This document shows positions 46,385 to 55,216 of a stretch of 64,000 bases of DNA, in pieces (within the stretch, counting starts at the first letter, position 1; every line of letters starts with the position of its first letter). The translations under genes were made by a program, and so were the position numbers. The DNA comes from Oscillatoria acuminata PCC 6304 (lineage in GTDB: Bacteria > Cyanobacteriota > Cyanobacteriia > Cyanobacteriales > Laspinemataceae), in contig NC_019693.1 in NCBI RefSeq assembly GCF_000317105.1, positions 2,666,001-2,730,000 of the forward strand, in the 5' to 3' direction. A model generated the notes under the pieces. It did no database searches, was not told where the DNA came from, and saw only the letters and a program-made list of their open reading frames with translations.

Positions 46385-47317
46385 TTACTCCGCTTCCCCG
46401 GCATGATAGGAACTGCGAACCAGGGGACCCGATCGCACATGAGAAAACCCCATCTCCCGGGCGACTGACCCTAACTGCTCAAACTCCTCCGGTGTCCAAT
46501 ATTTCTGCACCGGCAAATGCTCTAACGAGGGCCGCATATACTGCCCCAAAGTCAGGCGATCGCAATCCACCGCCCTCAACTCCGCCATCGCCTCAATAAT
46601 CTCATCCTGGGTTTCCCCATGTCCCAACATCAAACCCGACTTCGTAGGAATCGTTGAATCCAGTTCCTTGACTATCTTCAACACCCCCAAAGAACGCTCC
46701 AACTTCGCCCCTCGACGCACCCGCCCTTGTAACCGTCGGACTGTTTCAATATTATGGTTATAACAAGCCGGTTTTGCCGCCACCACTGTTGCAATTCTCT
46801 CCCGTTGTAAGCGTTCCAACTCCGCCCCCTGTCCCCCCCAGAAATCTGCCGTAAGCACCTCTATCTGAGTTTCCGGAGTGCGATCGCGAATTGCATCCAT
46901 CGTTGCCACAAACCATCCCGCACCACCATCGGCTAAATCATCTCGCGCCACCGATGTCAGCACCACATACCGCAATCCCAACAACTGCACCGCTTCCGCC
47001 ACCTTTTGGGGTTCCTGGGGGTCCAACGGCATCGGCGCATGACCCTTATCCACCTGACAGAACCCACAAGCGCGAGTACAAGTCGGACCCATCAACAAAA
47101 ACGTCGCCGTCTGATTTCCATAACATTCCCCCCGATTGGGACAGCGGCCCTCTTCACAAATCGTATGGATCTGCCGCTGCTTGATAATCCGTTGCACCTG
47201 GGACAACTCACTTGCTTTGCCAATGCCGCGACGTCGCAACCAGTCCGGCATTGCCTCAATTTCATTCCGGAACGGGGTTGCAGCAGTCGGATTCGTGGGG
47301 TTGGTTTGAGCAGACAT
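46385..47317 (-). CDS. lipA: Lipoyl synthase
   Basis: 310 aa. The auxiliary cluster motif [12 protein letters not shown] (about 53-64) is followed by the radical-SAM CxxxCxxC in [12 protein letters not shown] (about 79-90). Other blocks: [60 protein letters not shown] and a C-terminal SSYHAGE. The enzyme inserts two sulfurs into octanoyl groups on lipoyl-dependent complexes, using the second cluster as sulfur donor. Its length is normal. Cyanobacteria often have two lipA copies; this is one with a standard N-terminus ([20 protein letters not shown]). It is divergent from the response regulator gene. Confidence 0.96.
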   Translation of the reverse strand: MSAQTNPTNPTAATPFRNEIEAMPDWLRRRGIGKASELSQVQRIIKQRQIHTICEEGRCPNRGECYGNQTATFLLMGPTCTRACGFCQVDKGHAPMPLDPQEPQKVAEAVQLLGLRYVVLTSVARDDLADGGAGWFVATMDAIRDRTPETQIEVLTADFWGGQGAELERLQRERIATVVAAKPACYNHNIETVRRLQGRVRRGAKLERSLGVLKIVKELDSTIPTKSGLMLGHGETQDEIIEAMAELRAVDCDRLTLGQYMRPSLEHLPVQKYWTPEEFEQLGSVAREMGFSHVRSGPLVRSSYHAGEAE

Positions 47318-47671
47318 AGGGTTAAAAGGGTGAAGGGGGGTAAAAACTGCTTCATTCCAGCCTGGGACTGAAGCGGAGCGAACCTATTCTACTCTAAGCC
47401 TTTGCCCCTTGATCTGTAACCCCAGACACGCTCCACTGAGGGAATTGCAATCATGATGAGGTTAACATAGACCCGGTTCGTGCAAAAAGAACCAAGAGGG
47501 AGATCAACCCGGTCCCAAAGCCCAATACAATCAAGAAAGCTGCCATTTTTGGGATCTGCCTGGACCACCGTCTAGTTTTGGCGGGGGTGCATCAGCATCC
47601 CAGGGGCAGGCATAATGAAAAAACTCTCTTGTTAGAATTACAGCTTTCACTCACCCCCAGAGGAGTCAGTC
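47318..47671. other. Intergenic region, 354 bp
   Basis: Divergent promoter region of lipA and the response regulator gene. A TAGAAT (47634-47639) lies about 33 bp before the GTG start of the regulator and may be its -10 element. No gene or repeat recognised. Confidence 0.4.
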
Positions 47672-48232
47672 GTGGCAAGTCACAAGATCCTAGTTATCGA
47701 TGATAGTGCAGTGATCCGGCGCATGGTCAGAGATATGCTGCCTGCCGGTAACTTTGAAGTGTTAGAAGCAAAAGACGGCGAGCAAGGACTCAAACAGATC
47801 CGAGAAGAACGCCCTAACCTGATTATGTTGGACTTCCTATTGCCAAAGGTCAGCGGTTGGGAGGTGTTTCAGCAGTTGGATAAGATCTCCAAAACTGAAG
47901 GAAAGATGACTCCACTCGTTTTGATGTCAGGACGCAAGGAGGAAGTTGCGGAAAAAATTGCCGAACCGTTCGAGTATTTTGAGTTTATCGAGAAGCCGTT
48001 CGAGAAGAAATCCCTAATTGAAGCGATTAAAATCTCGATGGCGAAGGCTAAAAAATGGCAACCGGCAGGTGCGCCAGCAGCAGCAGCGGCCCCGGCTGGA
48101 GCCGCTGGAGGAGCCAGTGCGGCTGAAATTCAGGCCCTCAAACAGCAAATGGCTAAGATGCAGGCTGAAATTAATGCTTTAAAGAAACAGATGACTCAAG
48201 TGGTGACCCTAATCAAAACCAAGTTGAAGTAG
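47672..48232 (+). CDS. Response regulator with C-terminal coiled coil
   Basis: 186 aa from GTG 47672, with the strong ribosome-binding site agaggag at 47660-47666. The receiver domain (1-120) has the acidic pair DDSAV (DD at 10-11), the phosphoacceptor Asp in LIMLDFLLPKVSGW (about 54), Ser in VLMSGRK and the Lys in FIEKPFEKKS. It then has an Ala/Gly/Pro-rich linker (APAAAAAPAGAAGG) and a C-terminal coiled coil (AEIQALKQQMAKMQAEINAL), with no DNA-binding or enzymatic output. This single-domain-plus-coil form suggests protein-protein output through dimerisation. Its kinase is not obvious; none is adjacent. Confidence 0.9.
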   Translation: MASHKILVIDDSAVIRRMVRDMLPAGNFEVLEAKDGEQGLKQIREERPNLIMLDFLLPKVSGWEVFQQLDKISKTEGKMTPLVLMSGRKEEVAEKIAEPFEYFEFIEKPFEKKSLIEAIKISMAKAKKWQPAGAPAAAAAPAGAAGGASAAEIQALKQQMAKMQAEINALKKQMTQVVTLIKTKLK

Positions 48233-48464
48233 TCCCTAGGTCCAGGGATGGTATTAATAAACTCTGTTCAATCCCACCGTCTTGTTGCTGTCTGACTTGA
48301 CGGGGAATTGGCGTGGGTTGAAGGGGGGATTGAATGCTCCCAGGACCTCTGTGGAGAGATTTGCTCAGGCGATCGCTCTTTTTTGGTGCGATCGCAAGAT
48401 TGCCGATCTCGTCCCTGTGGTCCAGAATTCTTATGTCTGAACTTTTAACAGAGAGTTGACCGAA

Positions 48465-49499
48465 ATGGCTATTGAGTCCCACTTTGCCGATCGCCTCCGG
48501 GAAGGAGCACGACGCTCACTAGAGTTGATCGACCGCTTTTCAACAGCGCGAGTCCTCGTGATTGGCGATTTGACCCTGGATGAATTTCTCACGGGTCAGG
48601 TGGAGCGTATTTCCCGAGAAGCACCTGTCTTAATTCTGCGCCATGAGAGCACCCGCCAAGTCCCCGGAGGGGGAGCCAATGCGGTTTACAATCTGGCAAA
48701 AATGGGAGCGAATGTTAAAGTCGCCGGTTTAATCGGCAAAGATGAACAAGGAAAAGCCCTCTGCCGCATTTTTGAAGAGGCAGGAATCGATACTGGGGGG
48801 ATTTTCCTCGATGGCGATCGGCCTACAGTCACCAAAACCCGGATTTCCGGCCATGCGCGTCAGTCGGTGACTCAGCAGGTGGTTCGGGTCGATCGCAAAT
48901 CTGATGAGTTACCCCGCTTAGACTTACAGGAACAACTCGCCGACTACATCCGCGCTCAACTCCCCACGGTGGATGCCGTTGTCTGTTCCGACTATGGAGA
49001 TGGGGCCCTGACTCCACTGGTAATTGAGGCGGCGTTAGGACATGGACTGACCGTGGTGGATGCTCAAACTGACCTCCATCGCTATGCCGGTGCAACCATC
49101 TTTACCCCCAATGTCCCAGAAGCGGAGCAAGCGGTGGGATATTCGATTACCACACCCCCATCGGTCACCCAAGCGTCACGGGACCTGCTGACCCTCACCC
49201 AGGCGGAACAAATGCTAATTACCCGAGGGGATGAAGGCATGACCTTATGCGATCGCGCCGGGATGGAACATCACATCCCCCCATTCAATCGCACCGATGT
49301 GTTTGATGTAACAGGTGCCGGAGATACGGTCGTTTCAGCACTCACCCTCGGATTATGTGCCGGGGGTTCCTACTGGGAAGCGGCAGTTCTCGGCAATTTA
49401 GCCGCCAGCATTGTCGTCCGGCAATTTGGCACCGCCACCACCACTCAAGGGGAAATGAAGGAAGCGTTAGCCTTACTGTTGAGTGAGGAGACGGTTTAA
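48465..49499 (+). CDS. PfkB-family sugar kinase, heptose-7-phosphate kinase-like
   Basis: 344 aa from the ATG at 48465 (MAIESHFADRLREGARRSLE). PfkB motifs: LVIGDLTLDEFLTGQVERIS near the N-terminus, QVPGGGANAVYNLAKMGANV (first signature) and FDVTGAGDTVVSALTLGLCA with catalytic Asp (second signature). The closest fit is the kinase half (domain I) of HldE/RfaE, which phosphorylates D-glycero-D-manno-heptose 7-phosphate for LPS inner core; domain II (adenylyltransferase) is absent. Cyanobacterial LPS usually lacks a heptose core, so the true substrate may be another sugar phosphate. It follows the response regulator by 232 bp and has no clear operon partner. Confidence 0.85.
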   Translation: MAIESHFADRLREGARRSLELIDRFSTARVLVIGDLTLDEFLTGQVERISREAPVLILRHESTRQVPGGGANAVYNLAKMGANVKVAGLIGKDEQGKALCRIFEEAGIDTGGIFLDGDRPTVTKTRISGHARQSVTQQVVRVDRKSDELPRLDLQEQLADYIRAQLPTVDAVVCSDYGDGALTPLVIEAALGHGLTVVDAQTDLHRYAGATIFTPNVPEAEQAVGYSITTPPSVTQASRDLLTLTQAEQMLITRGDEGMTLCDRAGMEHHIPPFNRTDVFDVTGAGDTVVSALTLGLCAGGSYWEAAVLGNLAASIVVRQFGTATTTQGEMKEALALLLSEETV

Positions 49500-49629
49500 G
49501 GGAGATGGGAGAGATGGGGGAAGATGGGAGGATTTGCCTCACATTTAACTCCACCTCCGGTCCCCTCCCCTGTGTCTTGGTCCGGGTTAGGGTCTGACAA
49601 CGGTAGGTTTTTTCCCGTGAACTGCACCT

Positions 49630-49892
49630 CCGGTCCCCTCCCCTTGGCAAGGGGAGGGTTAGGGTGGGGTCCTCCCATAGGTGGCGATCGCCACCTATGG
49701 GAAGAATTAGTGGGTGGGGTGCTCGTTATGTGGCGAGATCCAAGTCACGAAGAAAGAGGTTGGCACCCGGCTCCATACAGGCGCTTAATCTGTAAAGAGT
49801 GCGTTATGTAGCGGTAAGCGGAGCTATCCCGTCGGCGATCGCTCAAGAAGAACCCCACCCTAACCCTCCCCTTGCTAAGGGGAGGGGACCGG
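49630..49892. repeat. MITE-like 263-bp element with 41-bp terminal inverted repeats
   Basis: The left arm 49630-49670 and right arm 49852-49892 are complementary with one mismatch. Each arm itself folds (ccctcccc..ggggaggg). Inside lies a perfect 28-bp palindrome (49674-49701). No transposase or target duplication was seen; it could be a non-autonomous mobile element or a large structured repeat. Confidence 0.8.
49674..49701. repeat. Perfect 28-bp palindrome centred on a HIP1 site
   Basis: The sequence cccataggtg, then gcgatcgc, then cacctatggg reads the same on both strands. It lies just inside the left arm of the 263-bp element. Confidence 0.9.
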
Positions 49893-50061
49893 AAATAAGG
49901 TAAAGCACCCTGAGCGTAAAAACCCTACTCTTGTAAATCTCCCCCATCTCCCCCATCTCCCCAACATAAGCACAACCAATCAAAAGAGAGGGGAAAGCTC
50001 AGAATTCTAGGCCGATCGCCCCCATGCTTGCGTAGAAATGTAAAAATATTATTATTTTATT

Positions 50062-50178
50062 AGAGCTTCCCCGTTACCCGAGACTGCACTCCGGTTCGCC
50101 GGCTCGTCTCCAGAAGGGGATCGCCTAGCGTGATTGGGTTTTAACCCATTCGGCCCTTCCCGATTTACCGGGATTTTT
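50062..50178 (+). ncRNA. Candidate structured small RNA with its own promoter and terminator
   Basis: A possible promoter TTGCGT (50028-50033), 16 bp, TATTAT (50050-50055) precedes a potential start near 50062. Nested stems follow: tcccc (50068-50072)/gggga (50116-50120), gagac (50080-50084)/gtctc (50106-50110) and ccgg (50091-50094)/ccgg (50099-50102) closing a ttcg tetraloop. A second hairpin tgggtt/aaccca is at 50135-50148. The end is terminator-like: tcccg (50158-50162)/cggga (50169-50173) followed by ttttt (50174-50178). This is a sequence-only prediction; I do not recognise the RNA family. Confidence 0.4.
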
Positions 50179-50307
50179 AGGGACGATGGGGTATGCTTCC
50201 TCTCCCCTTTAACCGCATCAGGCTAACGGTTTGGAGAGTTTCTATCGGTGAAATAGTGGCTTTTTCAATGCAATTCGGTACAATAAAAGTGAAAAGCAGT
50301 TCGTGAT

Positions 50308-50490
50308 TCAGGTCACAAACATGGTTTTAGCAATATGGAGATTCACAGTCCCCTGACTGGCGCAATCCCTTTGGGAATCGCCCAGGAAACAATTAATCGG
50401 GCCGCTTTGAGTCCAAGAAGGTTCCAACCGATTCAAGGTAAAGGGTGCAACCTGACCGTTCAGGTATTCTACAGGGTCTTGCTTAACCAA
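50308..50490 (-). CDS. Possible short or remnant ORF
   Basis: A 60-codon minus-strand frame (TTG start) reads VKQDPVEYLNGQVAPFTLNR and later GPINCFLGDSQRDCASQGTV and is open 21 further codons upstream (KNPAALEKIHQL) into the coding start of the plus-strand anti-sigma gene, without an ATG. The composition looks protein-like, but there is no plausible start or ribosome site, and the overlapping plus-strand frame at 50335-50508 (MEIHSPLTGAIPLGIAQETI) is also open. It could be a remnant of a longer gene or pure chance. Confidence 0.3.
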   Translation of the reverse strand: MVKQDPVEYLNGQVAPFTLNRLEPSWTQSGPINCFLGDSQRDCASQGTVNLHIAKTMFVT

Positions 50491-50526
50491 CTGATGTATT
50501 TTTTCTAAAGCTGCGGGGTTTTTTCT

Positions 50527-50976
50527 GTGATTGCTATTTCACCTCGTCCAATAGAGCGTAGCTGGAACACTATTAGCTTTGCTTCCACGCTTTATTTGTG
50601 TCCAATTCTAGATCTGCTGTTGGTTGATATTCCGCGCCAATGGCAGGCTGAAATCCGTCTCGGACTTCAGGAAGCGTTAGTCAATGCTGCCAAGCATGGA
50701 AACAATTTAGATCCACGAAAAACTGTTGTGGTGCGATTTAGTGCGATCGCCGATGAATATTGGTGGGCGATCGCGGATCAAGGAAAAGGCTTTGCCTGTG
50801 CTTGTCCTTGTCATGTCGATCCCGATGAACATTTGCCTCATGATGAAGGCGAATGCGGCAGAGGGCTTTTTATTTTACACCAAATTTTTGATCAAGTAAA
50901 TTGGGACGATAACAGCCGAGAACTCAAATTATGTAAACAATTTAATCAGTCCTCACGATTACCCATGCTTCGATAA
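50527..50976 (+). CDS. RsbW-type anti-sigma factor kinase (HATPase_c)
   Basis: 149 aa from GTG 50527. The N-box region is QEALVNAAKHGNNLDPRK (Glu-Ala-xxNAxxHGN, about 52-65), G1 is ADQGKGFA, and G2 is DEGECGRGLFILHQIFDQVN (GRGL). The Bergerat ATP-binding fold with this short size is that of the SpoIIAB/RsbW family, which phosphorylates an anti-anti-sigma factor and holds a sigma factor. A Cys-rich insert CACPCHVD lies between G1 and G2. The target sigma factor is not next to it. The partner phosphatase could be a SpoIIE-type enzyme such as the giant copy at 28698, but that is inference only. Confidence 0.88.
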   Translation: MIAISPRPIERSWNTISFASTLYLCPILDLLLVDIPRQWQAEIRLGLQEALVNAAKHGNNLDPRKTVVVRFSAIADEYWWAIADQGKGFACACPCHVDPDEHLPHDEGECGRGLFILHQIFDQVNWDDNSRELKLCKQFNQSSRLPMLR

Positions 50977-51076
50977 GCGATCGCCCAGAGCACGGACTCC
51001 CGAATCCAGGGTGGATCATTCTTGAAACTAGACCCAAACCGGGGAAAAGGGCTCCCGTGAGGTCCTTCTGGATGGA

Positions 51077-51406
51077 CTATTGACTAGAAGATTTAGAAGG
51101 GCGATCGCCATGAGTTGGACAAGGGGGTGCGCTAATCGAGCGGTCAATCCACCCTACAGCTTGGTGTAGTCGCAATAAGGCTTCCTCGGGGTTCTCCTTG
51201 AGCAAAAACACTAAAGCGGCAGCAGCCTGTTCTTTAGCGCGAACCGAACGGTTAGACTTCAAGCGATGCCAATCTGTTTCCGTTAAGGTCAGGCGTTCGG
51301 CGAGGGCCTGAGCGAGTTCTAAGGTACTAAACTCTTGTAACTTGTCCGAAAGGGGACTGTGCAAACCCATCGTCCGGTTGCCGTGGGTTGGAGTGGGGTT
51401 AGCCAT
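51077..51406 (-). CDS. Conserved cyanobacterial hypothetical protein
   Basis: 109 aa from ATG 51406 (MANPTPTHGNRTMGLHSPLS); the open frame continues 23 codons upstream. The core LQEFSTLELAQALAERLTLT, KEQAAAALVFLLKENPEEAL and LRLHQAVGWIDRSISAPPCP is the kind seen in a small family (possibly DUF6439) found in most cyanobacteria. The protein is soluble and mostly helical. No function is known. It is convergent with the anti-sigma gene. Confidence 0.75.
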   Translation of the reverse strand: MANPTPTHGNRTMGLHSPLSDKLQEFSTLELAQALAERLTLTETDWHRLKSNRSVRAKEQAAAALVFLLKENPEEALLRLHQAVGWIDRSISAPPCPTHGDRPSKSSSQ

Positions 51407-51598
51407 TGTACAAATCCCATGAATTCTATGGGGGCGAATTTCTTGTGTCCAGTCAGGAATGGGTGAACCCATCAATCAACCCCATTTTAGGGGACAGGAC
51501 TTCTTGAATGGAAAAAGAGTAGATGTAGCATACCATATTTATGGCATCCTGCACGGGGAGCTTGTAAAATTATTTATTTTTATTTCTAACAGTTCCGA

Positions 51599-52006
51599 AT
51601 GACATTACCCTCCGACCCATCCGACCCCTCCGAGTCTCGTGAGGGTCCCCCCGGACCAGACAGCAACCCTTTGGGAGAAATTGAGCGCGAGCTCCAAGAA
51701 ACCGAGCGATCGCTCAATCACCTCAAAGAGCGAATCGCGCAAGTCCAGCGCGATCGCCAGCGCCAACGAGAACTCCAAAACCGCCGAGATGACATCCGTC
51801 GCGAGGTTCGTCAAGCCAAAAATATTAACCCATCCGTGATCCCGGAACTCAAACAAGAGTTAAAACAAATCCAGACGACCCTAGAGGCGATCGGATTCAA
51901 CTTAGAAAGCGAACTCTTCAGTTTTAGAGAACCCTTTTGGCAAGCCCTTCGCTTTGGTGGAATTGGCATCATCATCGGCTGGTTATTAAGAGCCTGGGCC
52001 AACTAA
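51599..52006 (+). CDS. Coiled-coil protein with C-terminal membrane segment
   Basis: 135 aa. A disordered N-terminus ([20 protein letters not shown]) is followed by a long coiled coil (about 28-98, [20 protein letters not shown] and [20 protein letters not shown]) and one hydrophobic segment near the C-terminus ([15 protein letters not shown]). This layout fits a tail-anchored cytoplasmic coiled-coil protein. It lies 77 bp upstream of asnS on the same strand, and may share its transcript. No known family is assigned. Confidence 0.75.
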   Translation: MTLPSDPSDPSESREGPPGPDSNPLGEIERELQETERSLNHLKERIAQVQRDRQRQRELQNRRDDIRREVRQAKNINPSVIPELKQELKQIQTTLEAIGFNLESELFSFREPFWQALRFGGIGIIIGWLLRAWAN

Positions 52007-52083
52007 ACTCAAAAGCGCAACCCTCACCTCCCTTCCCTCCGTTAAAATCATTAGCATCTCAACCTCAAAGAAGAAACTCTAAA

Positions 52084-53475
52084 ATGAAACAAAGGATTGT
52101 TGAAATTTTACGAACCGGCGAACCCCAAACATCCGTAACCATTCAGGGATGGGTCCGCACTAAACGAGAATTAAAAGAATTTACCTTTGTTGAAGTCAAT
52201 GATGGTTCCTCCTTGGCGAACCTTCAAATCGTTCTCAACCCCGACTTACCCCAGTACACCGAGATTCTCAAACAACTCAACACCGGCGCATCCCTAGAAG
52301 TCTCCGGCATTCTCGTCGAGTCTCCCGCCAAAGGACAACGGATCGAACTCAACGCCTCCGAGGTTAAACTCTATGGCGAATCCGACCCGGAAACCTACCC
52401 CCTCCAGAAAAAGCGCCACTCGTTTGAGTTTTTGCGAACCATCGGACATTTGCGCGGACGCACCAATACTTTTGGGGCCGTCTTTCGCGTCCGCAACGCT
52501 GCGGCTACTGCCATTCACCAATTCTTCCAAGAACGCGGGTTTCTCTGGGTTCATACTCCCATCATGACCGCCAGTGACTGTGAAGGTGCCGGGGAAATGT
52601 TAGCTGTCACCAGTTTAAATCTCCAGGACATTCCCCGGTTAGAAAATAGCAATCAAGTGGACTATGGGAAAGACTTTTTCGGCAAACCTGCTTATCTAAC
52701 GGTCAGCGGTCAATTAGAAGCCGAAGTCATGGCAATGGCGTTGAGCGATGTTTATACCTTTGGTCCAACCTTTCGGGCGGAAAATTCCAACACCTCCCGA
52801 CACCTGGCTGAGTTTTGGATGGTCGAACCGGAAATGGCCTTTTGTGACCTCACGGGAGATATGGATTTAGCTGAGGCATTCTTAAAATATATCTTTAAGT
52901 TTGTGTTGGAAAAATGCCCCGAAGATATGGAATTTTTCAACCAACGCATTGATAAAACGGTGCTGGAAACGGCCAATAATATCATTGATAATCAGTTTGA
53001 GCGGGTGACCTATACCGAAGCGGTTGCTTTGTTGAAAAAAGCTGATAAGAAGTTCGAGTTTCCGGTAGAGTGGGGACTGGATTTACAATCGGAACATGAA
53101 CGCTATCTGGCTGAAGAGTTATTTAAAAAACCGGCGATCGTAACGGATTATCCTGTAGAAATCAAAGCCTTCTACATGAGGCTAAACGATGACAATAAGA
53201 CTGTAGCGGCGATGGACATCCTCGCCCCCAAAATTGGGGAAATCATCGGCGGTTCCCAACGGGAAGAACGTCTGGATATTCTCCAACGCCGGTTAGAACA
53301 ACAAGGACTCAGTATTGAGGATTATTGGTGGTATTTAGATTTACGCCGCTACGGGAGCGTTCCTCATGCCGGGTTCGGATTAGGATTCGAGCGCTTAGTC
53401 CAATTTATGACCGGAATGAGCAACATCCGGGATGTGATTCCCTTCCCCCGTGCACCCCTGAGTATCGATTTTTAG
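52084..53475 (+). CDS. asnS: Asparaginyl-tRNA synthetase
   Basis: 463 aa from ATG 52084 ([20 protein letters not shown]); the reading frame continues upstream, overlapping the preceding gene. The N-terminal OB-fold anticodon-binding domain (1-105) carries [20 protein letters not shown]. The class II core has motif 1 around [20 protein letters not shown], motif 2 [20 protein letters not shown] and motif 3 [20 protein letters not shown]. The sequence ends [13 protein letters not shown], typical of AsnS rather than AspS. It attaches asparagine to tRNA(Asn) in the cytoplasm. An aagaagaaac stretch precedes the ATG as a weak ribosome site. Confidence 0.97.
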   Translation: MKQRIVEILRTGEPQTSVTIQGWVRTKRELKEFTFVEVNDGSSLANLQIVLNPDLPQYTEILKQLNTGASLEVSGILVESPAKGQRIELNASEVKLYGESDPETYPLQKKRHSFEFLRTIGHLRGRTNTFGAVFRVRNAAATAIHQFFQERGFLWVHTPIMTASDCEGAGEMLAVTSLNLQDIPRLENSNQVDYGKDFFGKPAYLTVSGQLEAEVMAMALSDVYTFGPTFRAENSNTSRHLAEFWMVEPEMAFCDLTGDMDLAEAFLKYIFKFVLEKCPEDMEFFNQRIDKTVLETANNIIDNQFERVTYTEAVALLKKADKKFEFPVEWGLDLQSEHERYLAEELFKKPAIVTDYPVEIKAFYMRLNDDNKTVAAMDILAPKIGEIIGGSQREERLDILQRRLEQQGLSIEDYWWYLDLRRYGSVPHAGFGLGFERLVQFMTGMSNIRDVIPFPRAPLSIDF

Positions 53476-53485
53476 GGCAGGGACA

Positions 53486-53551
53486 AGAAACCGAGTTTCT
53501 GACTTAAATTAATGGTTTTTGCCAGAGATTTGGATCAGAAACCCGGTTTCT
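53486..53551. repeat. Dispersed AGAAACC...GGTTTCT pair repeat
   Basis: 66 bp bounded by agaaaccgagtttct and agaaacccggtttct, just after asnS. One base differs in the left arm (gag for ggg). Confidence 0.8.
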
Positions 53552-53572
53552 AACCTTTGATGTAACCCCGGG

Positions 53573-55216
53573 CTAGGGATTAGAAAAGGTATTGATATTA
53601 CCGCCTCCAATATGGCGACCGGGAATTGCATTGGGGACTGAAAAGGTCTGAATCGGTTGAATCGGTTGCACTCCTGGAGTGTCTCGGTTGAGATTAAGGC
53701 TAGAATTGTCCTGTTGAGGAGACTGAACCGAGGGGGGATTTAAGGGTTGATAGGTTGGGACATTGGTGGGTTGATTCAGGGAAGAGGGACTGGGGAGATT
53801 ATTAGTTTGATTTAGAGGTTGGACTCCTGGAGAAACAGAAGAAGGGTTCCCCACAGGATTGGTGGTGGGAACCTGATAGACCGAAGAGTTGGGGCTTAGG
53901 TCCGTAGCAGTGCCCAGGTTACTCGGTGTTTGGGGAGCAGCGGTGGGTGCTGTTGGAGCCACCGGAACTTGTTCCCCTCGCAATCGCAATAAATACTCAT
54001 AGGCATTGGTGGGGTTGGAATTCGGAACCTGCTGGGGACCGGGAAGGGGTTGATAGTTGTTCGGATTGTTGTAATCCTCAGAATAATCCAGGTTATAGTT
54101 CGGACTCATTTCTCCCGGCAATCTCGGGGTGATGGGCTGATTCGGATCCCCGGAGGACTGATTGGAAAGGGACTCTTGGACTCCGGAGGAGTTGCGGAGA
54201 TTCTCCGGGGTGCTGTTAGGCGTTGGCGTCAGTTGAGGGCTGTTTCCGTAGGGACTCGGGGAATTTAAGGGGGTGCCGTAAGGGTTATTGGGCCCCGGTG
54301 GAATTGGGTTGGCGGAGGGATTAGGGCCATTCTGGGGAGTGCCGTTAGGGGTTTGCGCCGGTTGAGGGGTGTTTCTGGGGGAGTTCGGTGAAGTTTGGGA
54401 CCCGGAGTTCGCCGGATTTTGAGTGGGGTTACGGCGATTTTCAGCAGAACCCCCTTGATTGGATTCTTCTTGGGGGGTAGACTCTTGCCCTTGACTCGCT
54501 TCGGGATTGTCAGGGTTACGATCGCCACTCGTGGAGTTGTTGGGCGAATACAAGCGATCCATTGCCGACTGCAAGGGACTCACCGGCAATTGGGTCAGGT
54601 CTGGGGCCGCCAAATTATTTCCGTTACCGGAATAGAGTCCCAAGGAATTCCCGGGAGGCGGGGGGGTTCCATTGCTGTTGGCTGGCGGCGTAGGCACTCC
54701 GAGAACGCTAAGCTCGGGTAAGGCTTCAGAGGCGGCCTCATTGGATGAGGGTAAAATAGATAGTTCTGGCAGCTTGTAGAGATCTTGCCAGTTTTGATTG
54801 GGGTCTTCCACCCCCGGTAAACTCGTGTTACTAGAGGATTGAGTACGGTTCGGTTGCGATCGCGTTGAGGGAGACCTCCGGTTAGAGTTTATTGGGGTAG
54901 GCAATGGAAGCGGAGGAGGCGGCTGCATCTGGTTCAAATCATTGAGCAGTACCGCCGAACTATCAATCTCTGCGGCGATCGCACTGTCTTCAGGGGAAAT
55001 CCCCGTCCACCCCTCCGGCTCATTGTCCAGCTCATACTCTTCATCATCCTCTAGGCTAGACAGATAGAACTGTTCGGGATTGTTGGAAAACTCCCAGATC
55101 AACAGGGTTAAGAGTCCCAGAATCAGCACGGAACCCCACACAAAGGGTCTTGTGTAATTTCTTAGCTTCGCTCGGATGTTGCGGACGGAAGAAGATGTAG
55201 GCTTAGAGTGTGACAT
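53573..55216 (-). CDS. Membrane-anchored disordered protein, Pro/Asn/Ser/Gln-rich
   Basis: 547 aa from ATG 55216 (MSHSKPTSSSVRNIRAKLRN). One membrane segment near the N-terminus (about 27-45, WGSVLILGLLTLLIWEF) follows a basic start, then an acidic juxtamembrane part (EDDEEYELDNEPEGWTG). The remaining 450 residues are low-complexity, with PPPPLPLPTP, NPTQNPANSGS and QPLNPPSVQSPQ type stretches, so probably unfolded and outside the membrane. I recognise no domain; a role in the cell envelope is inference only. It is on the same strand just downstream of the lpt cluster, and low complexity makes recombination-driven length change likely. Confidence 0.75.
   Translation of the reverse strand: MSHSKPTSSSVRNIRAKLRNYTRPFVWGSVLILGLLTLLIWEFSNNPEQFYLSSLEDDEEYELDNEPEGWTGISPEDSAIAAEIDSSAVLLNDLNQMQPPPPLPLPTPINSNRRSPSTRSQPNRTQSSSNTSLPGVEDPNQNWQDLYKLPELSILPSSNEAASEALPELSVLGVPTPPANSNGTPPPPGNSLGLYSGNGNNLAAPDLTQLPVSPLQSAMDRLYSPNNSTSGDRNPDNPEASQGQESTPQEESNQGGSAENRRNPTQNPANSGSQTSPNSPRNTPQPAQTPNGTPQNGPNPSANPIPPGPNNPYGTPLNSPSPYGNSPQLTPTPNSTPENLRNSSGVQESLSNQSSGDPNQPITPRLPGEMSPNYNLDYSEDYNNPNNYQPLPGPQQVPNSNPTNAYEYLLRLRGEQVPVAPTAPTAAPQTPSNLGTATDLSPNSSVYQVPTTNPVGNPSSVSPGVQPLNQTNNLPSPSSLNQPTNVPTYQPLNPPSVQSPQQDNSSLNLNRDTPGVQPIQPIQTFSVPNAIPGRHIGGGNINTFSNP

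Larger units (their letters stand above)
49500..50526. other. Repeat-rich intergenic region, 1027 bp
   Basis: It contains the 263-bp inverted-repeat element at 49630-49892, a direct repeat of cacctccggtcccctcccct (about 49552 and 49625), opposing ggagatggg/cccatctcc tracts (49501-49531 and 49938-49964), the candidate RNA at about 50062-50178, and a possible short minus-strand ORF. Frames across the G/C repeats have no coding character. Confidence 0.6.

Noticed and set aside
49524-49811. 95-codon plus-strand open frame
   Set aside because: It lies across the G/C-rich inverted-repeat element; the translation is that of the repeat arms, without protein character.
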